Notes: generated from the sequence alone by a model not told the origin. Positions 19,814-31,178 are shown, numbered from the stretch's first letter. The stretch: 64,000 nt of DNA from Agapetus fuscipes (GCA_951799405.1 OX637363.1:9858001-9922000); one strand, 5' to 3'. Translations and numbers: made by a program.

Positions 19814-20204
19814 TGAAGCCGGTTATGAAAGCCTAAAAACACTTATAATGAGTAAAGATATTTGCTGTGTGCTGTCTATGGAAAAGTGCAAATGTCTTGA
19901 CTTTTTATAATACATTTTTTTTACAGTGCACACTCGACACAACATTCATACAGAGCCCAATTGTCTCTGAATAAAATAAAAAGTGATAATATGCCAACAC
20001 TCTTTGTTGCCATATCACTATTTTGGAGAAAACATGGAAAAACTGAATTTACTTGATAAATTACATTTCTTGAAAACAGTATTTCCATATTAACTCAAAA
20101 ACCATTGACATAATAAAAAAATGGCCCGATACTGCATTAAACAATGTATAGTTCCATAATCTATAATCTATCTATAATCTTGTCAATGTATATATTGTTA
20201 TTTT
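19814..20204. other. Unassigned spacer
   Basis: Mostly AT-rich; no gene recognised. Confidence 0.4.
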
Positions 20205-20498
20205 ATTGATTTTAAAAATGTAATTTGTCATGTATGTTCCTTGACTTATAGGTTGTTATGCGGCTGACCACCCATACTGTAAAAAAAATTGGTTCACTTT
20301 GCCAATGTCACCCCTGTTTCAGGGAAGGACGGCAAGAGTTGCAAGGCTTATGTTCATTTGAGATTGGGTTTTTATATTGTAGGTCCACATGCGGCATGTG
20401 TTAGCGCGAAATTATACATATCTGCTTGTGGGAATGCATTTAATATAAATCTTAAATGATATATATCTTTGCAGCTTAGATTAGATTAGATTAGATTA
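20205..20498 (+). mobile_element. S250 with a little RTE-ATTAG 3' UTR
   Basis: Starts with AATGTAATTTGTCATGTATG (LINE 3' UTR, shared with 14310, 30018 and 51290) followed by a complete S250 and a clean (TTAGA)n tail at 20476-20500. Confidence 0.85.
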
Positions 20499-20643
20499 GA
20501 TCTATGTTGCAAGGATATATTCATTCAAAGCTCTCAGATGTATGCCCACAAACAAACACGTGTAGTTCGCGCTTACAAATGCTGATTGTGTACTTACAAA
20601 TAAAATCCAAACCTCAAATGAACATAAGCCCTGCAACTCTTTT
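20499..20643 (-). mobile_element. S250, tail-to-tail with the preceding copy
   Basis: Antisense 3' half of S250, beginning directly at the end of the previous copy's (TTAGA)n tail. Confidence 0.75.
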
Positions 20644-20719
20644 GAGATATATTTGTATCTGTTTTAACCTTTATAATTTAGGTTAAATAAAAAAATCAAC
20701 CCCTCTGATTTTTTTCATA

Positions 20720-20820
20720 ACTGTCACTCATTTGCCAAGACTATAAAGTGTAAGAAACAAAAACGGGAGATTTAGGGTATAAACACTCTTAAGAATTAAA
20801 CAGCTATTCAGTTTCGTAAG
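20720..20820. mobile_element. Fragment of the foldback MITE at 22771
   Basis: AAGTGTAAGAAACAAAAACG and following bases match the complement of the interior of the 22771-23012 element. Ends missing. Confidence 0.5.
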
Positions 20821-20911
20821 TATCGTAGTATATGAGTTCCCGCCAGCTTTAATCGTGCCAAAGACAATTTAGTCAGTCATGAATCTGCCTTATTGTAGAT
20901 TCTTTGTTTTA

Positions 20912-21115
20912 TTAATGTCACCCCTGCTTCAGGAAAGGTCGGCAAGAATTGCAGGGCTTATGTTCATTTGAGATTGGGTTTTTTTATATTGTAGGTCCAC
21001 ATGCGGCATGTGTAAGCGTGAAATTATGCGTGTCTGCTTGTGGGAATGCATTTAATATGAATCTCAAATGATACATATCTTTGCAGCTTAGATTTAGATT
21101 TAGATTTATATCCGC
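20912..21115 (+). mobile_element. S250 element, 5'-truncated
   Basis: Starts at AATGTCACCCCTGCTTCAGG and runs to CTTAGATTTAGATTTAGATT. A hexanucleotide (TTAGAT)n tail variant. Confidence 0.8.
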
Positions 21116-21154
21116 ACGTGAATTGACTTGGACAAGATCGTGTCGTCACCCAGC

Positions 21155-21283
21155 CGGGTTGCTAGGGATAATACGTACAAATAATTTGTTATTGGTTGCT
21201 AAGGACGGTAGTAAAAGACTGACGTTTGCTGACCCATACAAGACTGGCGTTTCCTCGCCGAGAAAAAAGTTCCAAATTCAAAA
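21155..21283 (+). repeat. Repeat E (copy 3)
   Basis: GGTTGCTAAGGACGGTAGT and GAGAAAAAAGTTCCAAATTC both present; the best preserved copy along with 53965. Confidence 0.6.
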
Positions 21284-21493
21284 CAATTCGGACCTCATTG
21301 TGAGCATAAATTTGAATGTAAGGAGTTAGTTGGAAGCACAACCTTATACAATTCATTTTTTAAATAAGGTTTAGGAATGAGTCGGGAGTTTTTAATGGGT
21401 AGCAACATTAGCAACGCTTTTTCTGACAATAGCGAAATTTTACTTTTTTTTCTTGTCGCTCCTTGGTTTGAATTTTCTGTGGCTGTGATGTTA

Positions 21494-21740
21494 TTCCTTG
21501 ACTAATAGATTGGTGTAAGGCTGGCCACACATACATACTATAAAAAATGGTTCACTTTGCCAATGTCACCCCTGTTTCAGGGAAGGTTGGTAAAAGTTGC
21601 AGGATGTATGGTCATTTGTAAGTACACATTCAGCATTTGTCAGTGCGAACTTATACGTGTCTGCTTGTGTGATTGCATTTAATATTAATCTTAAACTTAA
21701 TATTTCTTTGTACCTTAGATTAGATTAGATTAGATTAGAC
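21494..21740 (+). mobile_element. S250 element
   Basis: Complete but diverged copy from ATTCCTTGACTAATAG to (ATTAG)n at 21716-21738. Confidence 0.82.
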
Positions 21741-21900
21741 GTGCACCCATTTTACACAGCATTTATAAAATAATAACATTTCAGAATTTCATCAACCATT
21801 TCTCAGCATTATAGTTGGCATTGGATACGCAGTATGTCTATGGTAAATAAGTTAATACTGGGTGTCGGGAAATTTGACGCGAGGTAAAATAGAATGCAGC

Positions 21901-21977
21901 ATGCAACACTGAAATTCCCCATTACCCGTCACTTTAAATAAGCGTGCAACACTGAAATTCCCCATTTCCTGTCACTT
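21901..21977. repeat. Short tandem duplication, 43-bp period
   Basis: A 34-nt unit beginning TGCAACACTGAAATTCCCCA occurs at 21901-21934 and 21944-21977 with two differences. The surrounding 21741-22253 holds no gene I can see. Confidence 0.75.
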
Positions 21978-22253
21978 TCCCGCGCGAAATGTAATCCAAT
22001 GATACCAACGTCATAAAGTAATAATATCAACTCGTTACACACACACTGCAAGTAGAAAATTATTTTCAGGTTTTAACCTGTCTTACAGTTTTGGGTTATA
22101 GTTATCTGTCAAATAGTTTTGGGTTAAAGTTAATTTTTCTTATTTCATAATAAAAATGGTGGAAAAATATAATAATAAAATTACAGATTATGAAGAATGG
22201 AATTGTAAGATTCCATCATTATTTTGATAACCAGCCTTTAAAATGCTTTCCGC

Positions 22254-22519
22254 TAATCTAATCTAATCTAATCTAATCTAAGCTGCAATGATATATATCT
22301 TTTAGGATTTATATTAAATGCATTCCCACAAGCAGACATGTATAATTTCGCGCTAACACATGCCGCATGTGGCCGCATACATTATAAAAACCCAATCTCA
22401 AATGAACATAAGCCCTGCAACTCTTGCCGTCCTTCCCTGAAACAGGGGTGACATTGGCAAAGTGAACCATTTTTTACAGTATGGTGGTCAGCCGCATACC
22501 AACCTATAAGTCAAGGAAC
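22254..22519 (-). mobile_element. S250 element
   Basis: Complete antisense copy: tail (ATCTA)n at 22254-22281, 5' edge at 22519 (CCTATAAGTCAAGGAAC). Confidence 0.85.
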
Positions 22520-22770
22520 ACTAAAAATAAACCAACTAAAAATAAACCAAAACATGAAGAACTTCCCAAATTTGGATTTTTCTCAAAGGAAAACTGTCCT
22601 TAACGAAGCGTACGGAAACTCCAAAAGCAATGGACCACTTTGAACTGTTTTGTTTTTGGCTGCTACGGATCTTAATCACACAGACCTCAGATGTTACCTC
22701 TTCAAGAAAAAAATCAAACTTTGTGTCGAGTCCATTTAAATATGGCAGTACATAGCTAATTTATGGTCAG

Positions 22771-23012
22771 TACCCTTAGTACGAGTTGCAAAACTTGAGT
22801 AAAGTAAAGTTTACAGAAAGTATCAAATAGTGATTTTCCCCAAAATCTGCCGTTTTTGTTTCTTACACTTTATTGTCTTAGCAAAAGAGTTACAGTGATG
22901 AAGAAAATCAAGTTCAAACAAACAAAAGCGGCAGATTTTGGGGAAAACCACTCTTTAATTCTTACCGGAAACCTTACTTAACTCAAGTTTTGCAACTCGT
23001 AATCAGGGTAAA
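22771..23012. mobile_element. Foldback MITE, ~100-bp imperfect arms
   Basis: Outer arms share ACGAGTTGCAAAACTTGAGT; inner arms share TTTCCCCAAAATCTGCCG against its complement CGGCAGATTTTGGGGAAA. About 240 bp, no coding capacity. It abuts an L2 LINE fragment. The 250 bp before it is unassigned, though TTTGGATTTTTCTCAAAGGA at 22573 may be a remnant of repeat E. Confidence 0.7.
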
Positions 23013-23692
23013 AAGAACTGCCACATCACCTCACTCCTGCAAAAGCTCCGCAGGGTGAGGAATTAGGATCCCAGAAAGGATCAAATTCAAGCTGGGTCTC
23101 ACGGTACATAAAGCACTGCATGGAGTGGCGCCAGAATACTTGCAGGAAATAATAATCCCGAGGAATCTGAGTGAGAGGGGCTCACTCTGCTATCTGTCAA
23201 CAGTGCTCTTACCTCTGTCAGTACACAATACAGAAAAAGAAGCACAGTGTTCGGAGACCGCGCTTTCGCCGTTGCGGGACCGTCCACCTGGAACCAGCTG
23301 CCCCAAGAAGTGCGCGCCAAAGAAGGGATCGAGAAGGGATGAAGACCCATTTCTTCACCGCCGCGTCAAGCCTGAAAGCGACCTTGCAGTGACAGTACGC
23401 TCCCCCAGTTCTTGTTTACCGTGTACGCCAATCTTGTTAAATATGACTTTTCCATGCAGTTGTCTTATGAATCAAATTCTACACAATCTGAGCTAAGAAA
23501 AACCGTAAAACTCGATAATGTGAAAGTTCTTTTAAATATTTTTTAAATAAATTTCTTGTTTTCATAAGACACATTGGTCCAGTACACATGCAAACATTGC
23601 GCATGTAAAATTTTCTCAATGGCGTTTACGACAAACAAGAACTAAGGCAGCGAGTTGTCACAAAACGGCGCTCTAAAAATCATCATCATCAT
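23013..23692 (+). pseudogene. L2/CR1-type LINE C-terminal fragment with (ATC)n tail
   Basis: Frameshifted remnant: ARILAG near 23130, then in another frame TVFGDRAFAVAGPSTWNQLP and EVRAKEGIEK, matching the same part of the LINE at 2010-3033. It ends CAAAACGGCGCTCTAAAAATC and (ATC)n at 23677-23690. The stretch from about 23405 to 23635 is extra sequence of unknown origin. Confidence 0.7.
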
Positions 23693-23964
23693 CTAATAAC
23701 AAAGTACGGTCTGATTTCAGCCATAAATTCTCAAATAGTTTACAAAATTCCGTTGGAGAAATTCCGCTGAACATTACTGGGGCGAGTTGAACGAGGAATC
23801 GGTGATTTACATTTTGTAAATCCTCTCTTGGTTAAGAGCAGAATATTTATTAAATAGGCGCAACATTGTTGTCCAGGCATGCCAACATAAAAAACATAAA
23901 ACTGATAACTACCAACTGAATAAAACTGCAGTTTTTATCTATGTTACAGCCGCTGTGGTTGTAT

Positions 23965-24160
23965 AATCTCTATTATTTATGTTGCAAAAATATATTGTCA
24001 TTTTATGCAAGACAGGTGTAAGTACGCGCATAAACATGCTGCATTTGTACTTACAAACTAAATCAACCCCACAACATAAGCCTTGCAACTCCCTCCTTCT
24101 TTTACTGAAATACAGCATGGAGTTCAGCCTCATACCAACCTATTTGTCAAGGAACTGATT
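23965..24160 (-). mobile_element. S250 element, diverged
   Basis: Antisense copy with GTTGCAAAAATATATTG, GCAACTCC and the 5' edge ACCAACCTATTTGTCAAGG. Confidence 0.65.
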
Positions 24161-24239
24161 GCAATGCTTTTTATAGTTTTTTTTTCAATTCGGACTTACC
24201 GAGTTAAATTGATACTAGTTTTGTTACATCATTCACTCT

Positions 24240-24545
24240 ATAATCTAAGTTACCAAGCTTCAATGCGTTTTTTACCATATATTGCCTACCTTTAAGGCAC
24301 ATGTGCCTGTATGGGATGCACGCCCCTACAGTTAATCTCAAATCAAATGCATGCCCACAAACAGACACTTGTAAGTTCACGCTTGCAAATACTGAATGTG
24401 TACTTACAATATAAAAACCCAATCTCAAATGAACATACGCCCGCAACTCTTTCTGACCTTTCCTAAACAAGGGGGGTAATTTATCAAAGTGAACATTTTT
24501 TTTACAGTAAAGGTGGTCAGCCTCATACCAACCTATAAGTCAAGG
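24240..24545 (-). mobile_element. S250 element with a ~60-nt internal insert
   Basis: Tail AATCTAAGTTACCAAGC, then about 24266-24330 of foreign sequence, then the body to TATAAGTCAAGGAATAC. Confidence 0.75.
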
Positions 24546-24629
24546 AATACACTCATACTGTAATAAAAGTTTAACTTTACTAAAAACTCTGCTTATGGAA
24601 AAAGTTTTATTTTTATGTGTGATCTGTTT

Positions 24630-24735
24630 TATACACACATGCGGCATGTTTAAGCACAAACTTACACGTTTTTGCTTGTGGGTATGTACCAAATATGAAA
24701 CATTAATGCCAACATACTTTTGCAACTTTCAATTT
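24630..24735 (+). mobile_element. S250 3' fragment
   Basis: ACACATGCGGCATGTTTAAG to ACTTTTGCAACTTTC, no 5' part and no tail. Confidence 0.6.
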
Positions 24736-25261
24736 TATTTTATGTAGTACCGGTTTTAAATAACGTTCATCCCCTCTTACTAATTGGATTTTCAATTCAC
24801 GTTCGCTACTGAAATAAAAATTTACTTTTACCCGCAACTGAAATACGTATATTTTTCCCCTCTAGAATCATTAAATATTCATCTGTGGGTAATTGAAGCG
24901 AATCTCCATCTATTTCGGTTTGAAATTTTGATGTGTTTTGCTATATACACACCATTCAATTCTGATTCGGGTAGGTATGTAATCCATTATTTCATTCCAA
25001 ATTCAAACTCGCCACCTCGTGCTCCTCGATACATGAATCGGGTGTTCCAGAAACGACGCAAGTATAATACATATTAAGTTAAACAAAAATAAATAAAAAT
25101 ATATATGGTTTGTGTATTAACCTGTGAAAATTCATATTGATTGATTAATATTTATGTAATATCAAATAAGATAGGTATATGTGAAAAGAAACAGTGTTTT
25201 ATTTAAAAAAATGTTATTTAAAAAACATAAATAATTAATCAAAAAAAAAAAAAAGTTCTAA
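24736..25261. other. Unassigned AT-rich spacer
   Basis: No gene recognised; a 97-codon frame at 24784 has no recognisable domain. An A-run at 25240-25254 precedes the LINE. Confidence 0.4.
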
Positions 25262-25982
25262 TTGAATTCAATTAACATTTTCGTACGCAACGCCAGAAAC
25301 TTGCTTAGAGAGAATGAATGGGTATTTGGAACTTGGAATGTCAGAAGAATGAATGAGTGTAAGGAGAAAGAAATTGTGAATGTGATGAATGAAAAAAGAA
25401 TACAAGTGATGGGTGTGACAGAGACAAAAATGAAAGGGAATGGTGAAAAAGTATTAATGAATGGTGAACTGTATATCTGGTCAGGTGTGGAAGATGGGAA
25501 TGAACGACAGGGTGTGGGTGTGGTTATAAGTGAGAATGTGAAAGGATGCATAACGGGCTACCAGAGAATCTCTCCAAGGGTTTTGACTGTTAAACTCAAA
25601 ACAAACAGGATGAAAATTTTCTTGGTGGCCTGTTATGCACCTGTAGATTCAGAGTGTATGGACGTGAAAATGAGATTCTGGAATGAGTTGAATGCAGTTG
25701 TGCGTGAAAGCAAGAAGAATGAATACATTATAATTTTGGGAGATATGAATGGATGGGTAGGTACGCAAAGAGATGAGTGTGTGAAAATTGTTGGTCCTAG
25801 TGGACGAGGTGTGGTCAATGATAATGGGCGGCACCTGATAGCTTTGTGTGCAGAACACAGCCTTTTTGCATCAAACACATGGTTTCGACATAAGGATGTG
25901 CATCTGTACACAAGGCAGATTGTGGGAAGTCGCACAATCATTGACTACATCTGTGTGGATGAAAGACTGAGAGGAGCCGTAA
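25262..25982 (+). CDS. RTE LINE ORF, endonuclease part (before insertion)
   Basis: EEP-type endonuclease. Motifs by residue: GTWNVRR (23-29, catalytic Asn), VTETKM (52-57, catalytic Glu), ACYAPVDSE (123-131), LGDMNGWVG (159-167), IIDYICVDER near the break. The SDHYLL motif that completes the active site lies beyond the insertion, at about 27709. The first Met gives a start only 20 residues before WNVR, so the real start may be further upstream. As it stands the frame runs on into the insertion and stops at 26020. Confidence 0.88.
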
Positions 25983-27667
25983 AGGCTAGTTCGCACAAGG
26001 CCACTGATTTAGTCAAGTAACGAGTAATTTAGTAGTGGGCGGGGCGCTACTCGCCCGTGAAGCGTTCGCATTACGGTCCAGTACAGTACACAAGTGCGAA
26101 GTTGGCTGCAGAAAGCCCTTTCTATAATGGCGGAAAATTTGAATTGGCTGCAGTTTGAAAATATTAATTGAGTATTAAAATCATGTTATTATAAAGTCTT
26201 TTAAATTGGCTATGGTTTGGTAATATTAACTGATTTATGCCCGGCCACCTAGCTAGGAGCCTGTTTAGCAAACAACTTCGAAACTCGACTTTTGTAAATT
26301 CGAAATGTATTTTATGGTTTATAAAATAATATACACATTTTAAATAAAAACAACACATGACTATTTGATGTTTATAATAATATCTACCATTTACGCTGCA
26401 AACATTATTTTTTGATTGAATTTTTATCTTTTCAATGATGTGTACAAAGTATATTTTGTATGCACACACTATAATACGGCTCTAGTCTGCAGCTGCATTC
26501 AGATGCATTTCTCTGTTGCGTTTTTCGTTGTTGACAATTAACATCAATATTCGACATGTAAAATCGGCATTTTCAAATACACGGCGGTCACCAATCAATT
26601 ATCAAGTTAAAGAAGAAACATGGTTCAACTTTTCAGAGGCTGACCGCGAGAAACTTGTTCAATCCTGCTACATACGCCTCTCACGTCTGTCACAGATACC
26701 AGCTGATGGCTTACAGTGGCATAAAATTGTAATGCCTCTAATTAGTTATCCCCGTGTGTCACTGAATTGTTTCTGTACTTAAAACAATAAGTAACAATCC
26801 ATCTGAAGGATATCATAAGGCCTGTGATATGACAAATTTATGGTAGGTACCTATAAACATCGATCAATGTAAAAGATCGATGTTTTTAAATACGTAATAA
26901 ATTCATGGACGATAATAGTTATTTCCACAACATCTTTACCAAAACTATATTTGTACAGCTCTATTGTCCGAAAACTTAAAAATTACTACAATTTCATCCA
27001 GCAAGGAGCTAAATGATTGTATTTTTGACAGCTGATATCCGCACCAAAAATCGATGTCATACTATTCTTATCGAAAAAAAATTACCTTTCTCAAAACTTT
27101 TTGGACGTAGATAAGTCCTAGCAACTTCTATATTCTCAAGAGTTTCAAAAAAACCAAGGATATCGGTGTGCATATCCACTTATTTACAGTTTAAACATGA
27201 CATAACCTCACTGACAGGTCGCTAAGTTTAGGGAGCGGAACATCGGGCTCGCAAATATAAGAAGTTCTTAAGTACTTAAATATTTTTAAACAGCACTTTA
27301 TCTTTAAATATTCTTGCTGAAAACGGGCATTATCTTTTCAAACTGCAGCCAATTTAAATTGCCGCCATTCTTGCATTTCCGTTTCCCCGCCAAGAGTGAG
27401 CGGCCAATGGCGCGGCCGCTAATAAACTCGACTCAGACTCGGGCTTTTCCGTGGCTCTTCGGACTCGGACTTTTCCGTGGCTTCTCGGCAACACTCGCCC
27501 ACGGACGGTGGGCGGGGCCGCTACTTGCCCGAAAAAATAGAATGAAATGGATCGGCTTGACTAAACCATTGACTTAACTACTGGACTAAATTGTTGGGGT
27601 TCGCACACGTTTAGCCACTAAATTACTCGTTACTTGACTAAATTACTCGCCTTGTCCGAACCAGCCT
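25983..27667. mobile_element. Harbinger-like non-autonomous DNA transposon in the LINE ORF
   Basis: 1,685 bp flanked by TAA on both sides (25980-25982 and 27668-27670). Ends: AGGCTAGTTCGCACAAGGC at the left; at the right the complement of AGGCTGGTTCGGACAAGGC. The subterminal GAGTAATTTAGT and AAGTAACGAGTAATTTAG words also repeat inverted. A 3-bp TWA target fits PIF/Harbinger. An 88-codon frame at 26516-26782 (EETWFNFSEADREKLVQSCY) is the only candidate coding piece and I do not recognise it. No DDE transposase found. Confidence 0.82.
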
Positions 27668-27670
27668 TAA

Positions 27671-29940
27671 GAGATAGCCGTGTCTATCGTGGGCCTGAAA
27701 TAGGCAGTGACCACTATCTCTTATGCGCTAAAATAATGATTGGAGAAGTAAGAAAGAAGAAACGTAAGAAGAAAGTAAGAAAGCCAAGAATAAAAGTAGA
27801 AAGTCTGTGTGATGAAAACGTAAAAGTGAAGTATAAATCAGAATTACAAAAAAAGTTAAGTGTGAATGAACTTGAAAAGAATGTGAATGAAAAAGATATT
27901 GAAAGCATGTGGAAGGATATGAAAGAAAGAATGATTGAATGTGCTCGAAAAGTATGTGGAGAAACGAAAGGTGGAAGATTGAAAGGGGATGCCTGGTGGA
28001 ATGCTAAAGTAAAAGAGGCTGTGAAAGTAAAGAAGGAATGTTACAAAAAGTGGCTGAACGACAGGAATGATAGAAAGCTAGAAGATGAATATAAGATAGC
28101 CAAGCGAATGGCGAAGAATGTAGTTTATGAAAGCAAAGCGAATGAACAGAGAAAGATTGATGAAAAAATGAACAGAAGTTTCACCGACAGTAGAAAGGAA
28201 TTCTGGAGATGGGTCGGTGCCATTAGGAATAAAGATTCTGCATTGACCACCCCAGGAATCAAAAGTGCTGTTGGTGAGATGGTATGGGAGAATGATGAAG
28301 TATGTAAGAGATGGAAAGAATATTTTGAAGGGATTTTTGGTCGGGGCGAAAGAAATTTGTTTAGAAAAATGACAGAAGAGAATGAATTTAGGATTTTGAA
28401 AGAAGAAATAAAAGTATCTATTGAATGTTTGAAGAATGGAAAGTCTGCTGGGTTTGATGGAATAAATGGTGAAATGTTGAAAGCAGGAGGTGAATGCGTG
28501 ATAGATTGGATGTACGAATTATGTAAGCTTTGTGTGAATGCAGGAGTAGTACCGATGGATTGGAGGAAGGCAGTCATTGTTCCCATTTACAAAGGTAAAG
28601 GGGACAAAAAAGACTGTCAGAACTTCAGACCAATCAGTCTACTCAGTATACCAGGAAAAGTCTTCTGTAAGGTGATTATAAAAAATGTGATTCTGACTAC
28701 TAGTGAAAGGGTTTCCGATATACAGTCCGGCTTTATGGCCGGTAGAGGCTGTGTTGATCAGATTTTTACTCTACGACAACTTGTTGAAAAACAATTGTCG
28801 GTGAGGCGGAAGCTGTTCACGGCCTTTGTAGATCTGGAAAAGGCTTTTGACTCAGTAGACAGAGGTATGTTATGGGATGTTTTGAAAGCATACGGAGTGA
28901 ATGGGGCTCTCCTAGGTGCGGTGCACGCCAACTATGAAAATAGTAAGGCATGTGTTCGTATTGATGGTGAGTATAGCGAGTGGTTTGAAGTTTATAAGGG
29001 TGTGAGGCAAGGATGTGTGATGAGTCCATGGCTATTTAACATAGTCATGGACAAGTGTGTCAGAGATGCTAGACTTAATGATTGTGGATTGATGATAGGA
29101 GAGAGCAAAGTGAGTGTTCTACTGTATGCAGATGATGCAGTTCTTGTATCTGATTCAGCAGTAGAATTGCAAACAATGCTCTCTAGATTGAATGAAGCTT
29201 TGTTAGGTAACCATCTGAAGTTGAATGCAAGTAAGACGAAAGTATTGATTTTTGAAAGAGATGATGAAAGTATGAATTATGAATTTAAAATTAATGGAAT
29301 GAATGTTGATGTCGTAAATGAGTTTGTATACCTGGGAAGTAAGTTTGAAAAAGATGGAAGAATGACCGGTGAATTTGAAAGAAGAGTAATGAAGGGCAGG
29401 TGTGTACTGGGTGCCACAGCTTGTATCGCCAAAAATCAAAACATATCAAAAAATGCTCGATTGGCGGTACGCAGTGGCATACTTTTACCCACCTTGATGT
29501 ATGGAAGCGAGGCCTGGACGGTGAATGAAAGTGAAATTAGTAAAGTCCATACTGTTGAAATGGACTTTCTAAGAAGTATGATTGGGAAAAAACGGAGTGA
29601 CAGGGTGAGGAATGATTTTGTTAGAGAAGAATGTGGTGCAAGAGAAAGTGTGAAAGTGAAGATTAAAAGAAGTTTGTTAAGATGGTTTGGGCATATGGAG
29701 AGAATGAATGAGGAAAGACTGACGAAGAAAGTATATGTTGGTAGAATAGATGGATGTCGTGGTAGAGGAAGACCGAGAAAGGTATGGATGGACCAAATAT
29801 CCGAAATTGCGAATGAATGGAATATCCAGAGTCATAATAAAAGAAGAGCTTGTATGAAGAAGGTTATGACTCTGGAGGAAATGAAAGAAGTATGTAAGGA
29901 CAGAAAGAAATGGCGGTTGATCTGTAATGTTGGCGAATAG
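27671..29940 (+). CDS. RTE LINE ORF, end of endonuclease plus reverse transcriptase
   Basis: Continues in phase from 25982. It opens with RDSRVYRG and SDHYLL (last catalytic residues of the endonuclease), a Lys-rich linker, then reverse transcriptase: AVIVPIYKGKGDKKDCQNFR, AFVDLEKAFDSVDR (about 28820-28860), GVRQGCVMSPWLFNI, LLYADDAV (YADD at 29124-29135). The C-terminal part has LYGSEAWTVNE, LLRWFGHMERMNEER, GRGRPRKVWMDQISEIANEW and ends near LICNVGE. All catalytic residues are intact. About 60-70% alike to the copy at 9575 by eye. Confidence 0.9.
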
Positions 29941-30044
29941 GGTTTATTAAATTGGAATTTGTTTTTGTTTGTAAATGGATATTTTGTATTTGAATATTAT
30001 TATTTAATGATGTATAAAATGTAATTTGTCGTGTGTGTGTGTTC

Positions 30045-30280
30045 CTTGACTTATAGGTTGGTATGCGGCTGACCACCCATGCTGTAAAAATGGTTCACTT
30101 TGCCAATGTCACCCCTGTCTCAGGGAAGGACGGCAAGAGTTGCAGGGTGTATGTCCATTTGAGATTTGATTTTTATGTTGTAGGTTCACATGAGGCATGT
30201 GCAAGCGCGAACTTGTACGTGTCTGGTTGTGAGAATGCATGTAATGTGAATCTTCAATGTAACATATCCTTGCAACTTAG
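30045..30280 (+). repeat. S250 module as the LINE's own 3' end
   Basis: CCTTGACTTATAGGTTGG follows the stop by about 100 nt and the module runs to GCAACTTAGATTAGATTAG. This physical link, repeated at 14333, 43135 and (antisense) 54604, ties S250 to this LINE family. Confidence 0.85.
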
Positions 30281-30408
30281 ATTAGATTAGATATTAGAAC
30301 GCAACTGCTCTGCAAAAAGAGTGTAACTTCTTACTAAAGATGGATATGATGTTACGGATATGAATATGGATAAGGATATTGCAATTACATTATTTCGGTT
30401 ATGGATAT

Positions 30409-30640
30409 ACGGCTGACCACCCATGCTGTAAAAATGGTTCACTTTGCCAATGTCACCCCTGTTTCAGGGAAGGACGGCAAGAGTTGCAGGGTGTATGTCC
30501 ATTTGAGATTTGGTTTTTATGTTGTGGGTTCACATGAGGCATGTGCAAGCGCGAACTTGTACGTGTCTGGTTGTGAGAATGCATGTAATGTGAATCACCA
30601 ATGTAACATATCTTAGCAACTTAGATAAGATTTAATATGT
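30409..30640 (+). mobile_element. S250 copy flanked by a ~34-bp direct repeat
   Basis: Starts at CGGCTGACCACCCATGC (missing the first ~30 nt) and ends at GCAACTTAGATAAGA. The flanks GGATATTGCAATTACATTAT... at 30374-30408 and 30646-30680 are the same sequence, far longer than usual TSDs. Confidence 0.8.
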
Positions 30641-30686
30641 TATGGATATGGATATTGCAATTACATTATTTCGGTTATGGATATGG

Positions 30687-31178
30687 ATAATAATAATAAT
30701 AGGTAATATTAGGATGACTTATTTGGTGAGCGCTGTTTTTGTGTGTATCACACCTCAAGAGCCCTCTGCGAGCTTGGTCGTCGCTGTAGAAAGCGCCAAT
30801 TCTCAGGCAAGACCCAGTTGGACTTACATGTTCAGTCAGTCATTTAGGGACTAAAAACTATGTGTGAGTGGGTGAACTTAAAGTTTTGTGTGAGTGAGTG
30901 AAGAATAAAGACAAACCAAACAATAAAAGGGCCCTTGAGGTGTGCTACACACGAAAACGGCGCTTTTTTAAAAAAACAAATTATCCAAATATATATATAT
31001 TGTAAGGTTGGATGGACCTTTCAGTGACCGGTTTTCGGTAAAGGTTTATGAATTTTTCAACCCAGCGAAGAGCACATTTCGAAATATAAATGGTATATTT
31101 TTGTGCTCCGTCGGGATTCGAATCCACAACTTTCCATTTACGAGTCCGAAGTGTGGCCACTGAACTACGGACCGGTCC
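30687..31178 (-). mobile_element. SINE-B2 split by an L2 LINE 3' end
   Basis: The tail (AAT)n and TATTTGGTGAGCGCTG are at the low end. The body is interrupted after CAAGACCCAGTTG (30822) and resumes at TGTAAGGTTGGATGG (31001). The head ends at 31178 with GGACCGGTCC. The 5S module is absent from this copy. Confidence 0.82.
30823..31000 (+). mobile_element. L2-type LINE 3' end inserted in SINE-B2
   Basis: Ends in GGGCCCTTGAGGTGTGCTAC and ACGAAAACGGCGC, the same 3' end as the L2 copy at 32429-32890, followed by AT-rich sequence. No coding part remains. Confidence 0.65.

Larger units (their letters stand above)
25262..30295 (+). mobile_element. RTE-ATTAG LINE, ORF open except for one Harbinger-like insertion
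   Basis: The most complete LINE here: endonuclease (25262-25982), insertion (25983-27667), rest of endonuclease and reverse transcriptase (27671-29940), short 3' UTR (29941-30040), S250 module (30045-30280) and tail TTAGATTAGATATTAG. Discounting the insertion and one TSD copy, the frame is about 996 codons with no stop. The 5' UTR and exact 5' end were not identified. It is the likely type of source element for S250 copies in this window. Confidence 0.9.

Noticed and set aside
22862..22990. Bacterial-style terminator hairpins
   Set aside because: The inverted arms belong to a ~240-bp foldback MITE; prokaryotic terminators do not apply here.
26516..26782. 88-codon frame as a Harbinger Myb-like or transposase domain
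   Set aside because: No recognisable helix-turn-helix or DDE motif; too short to call.
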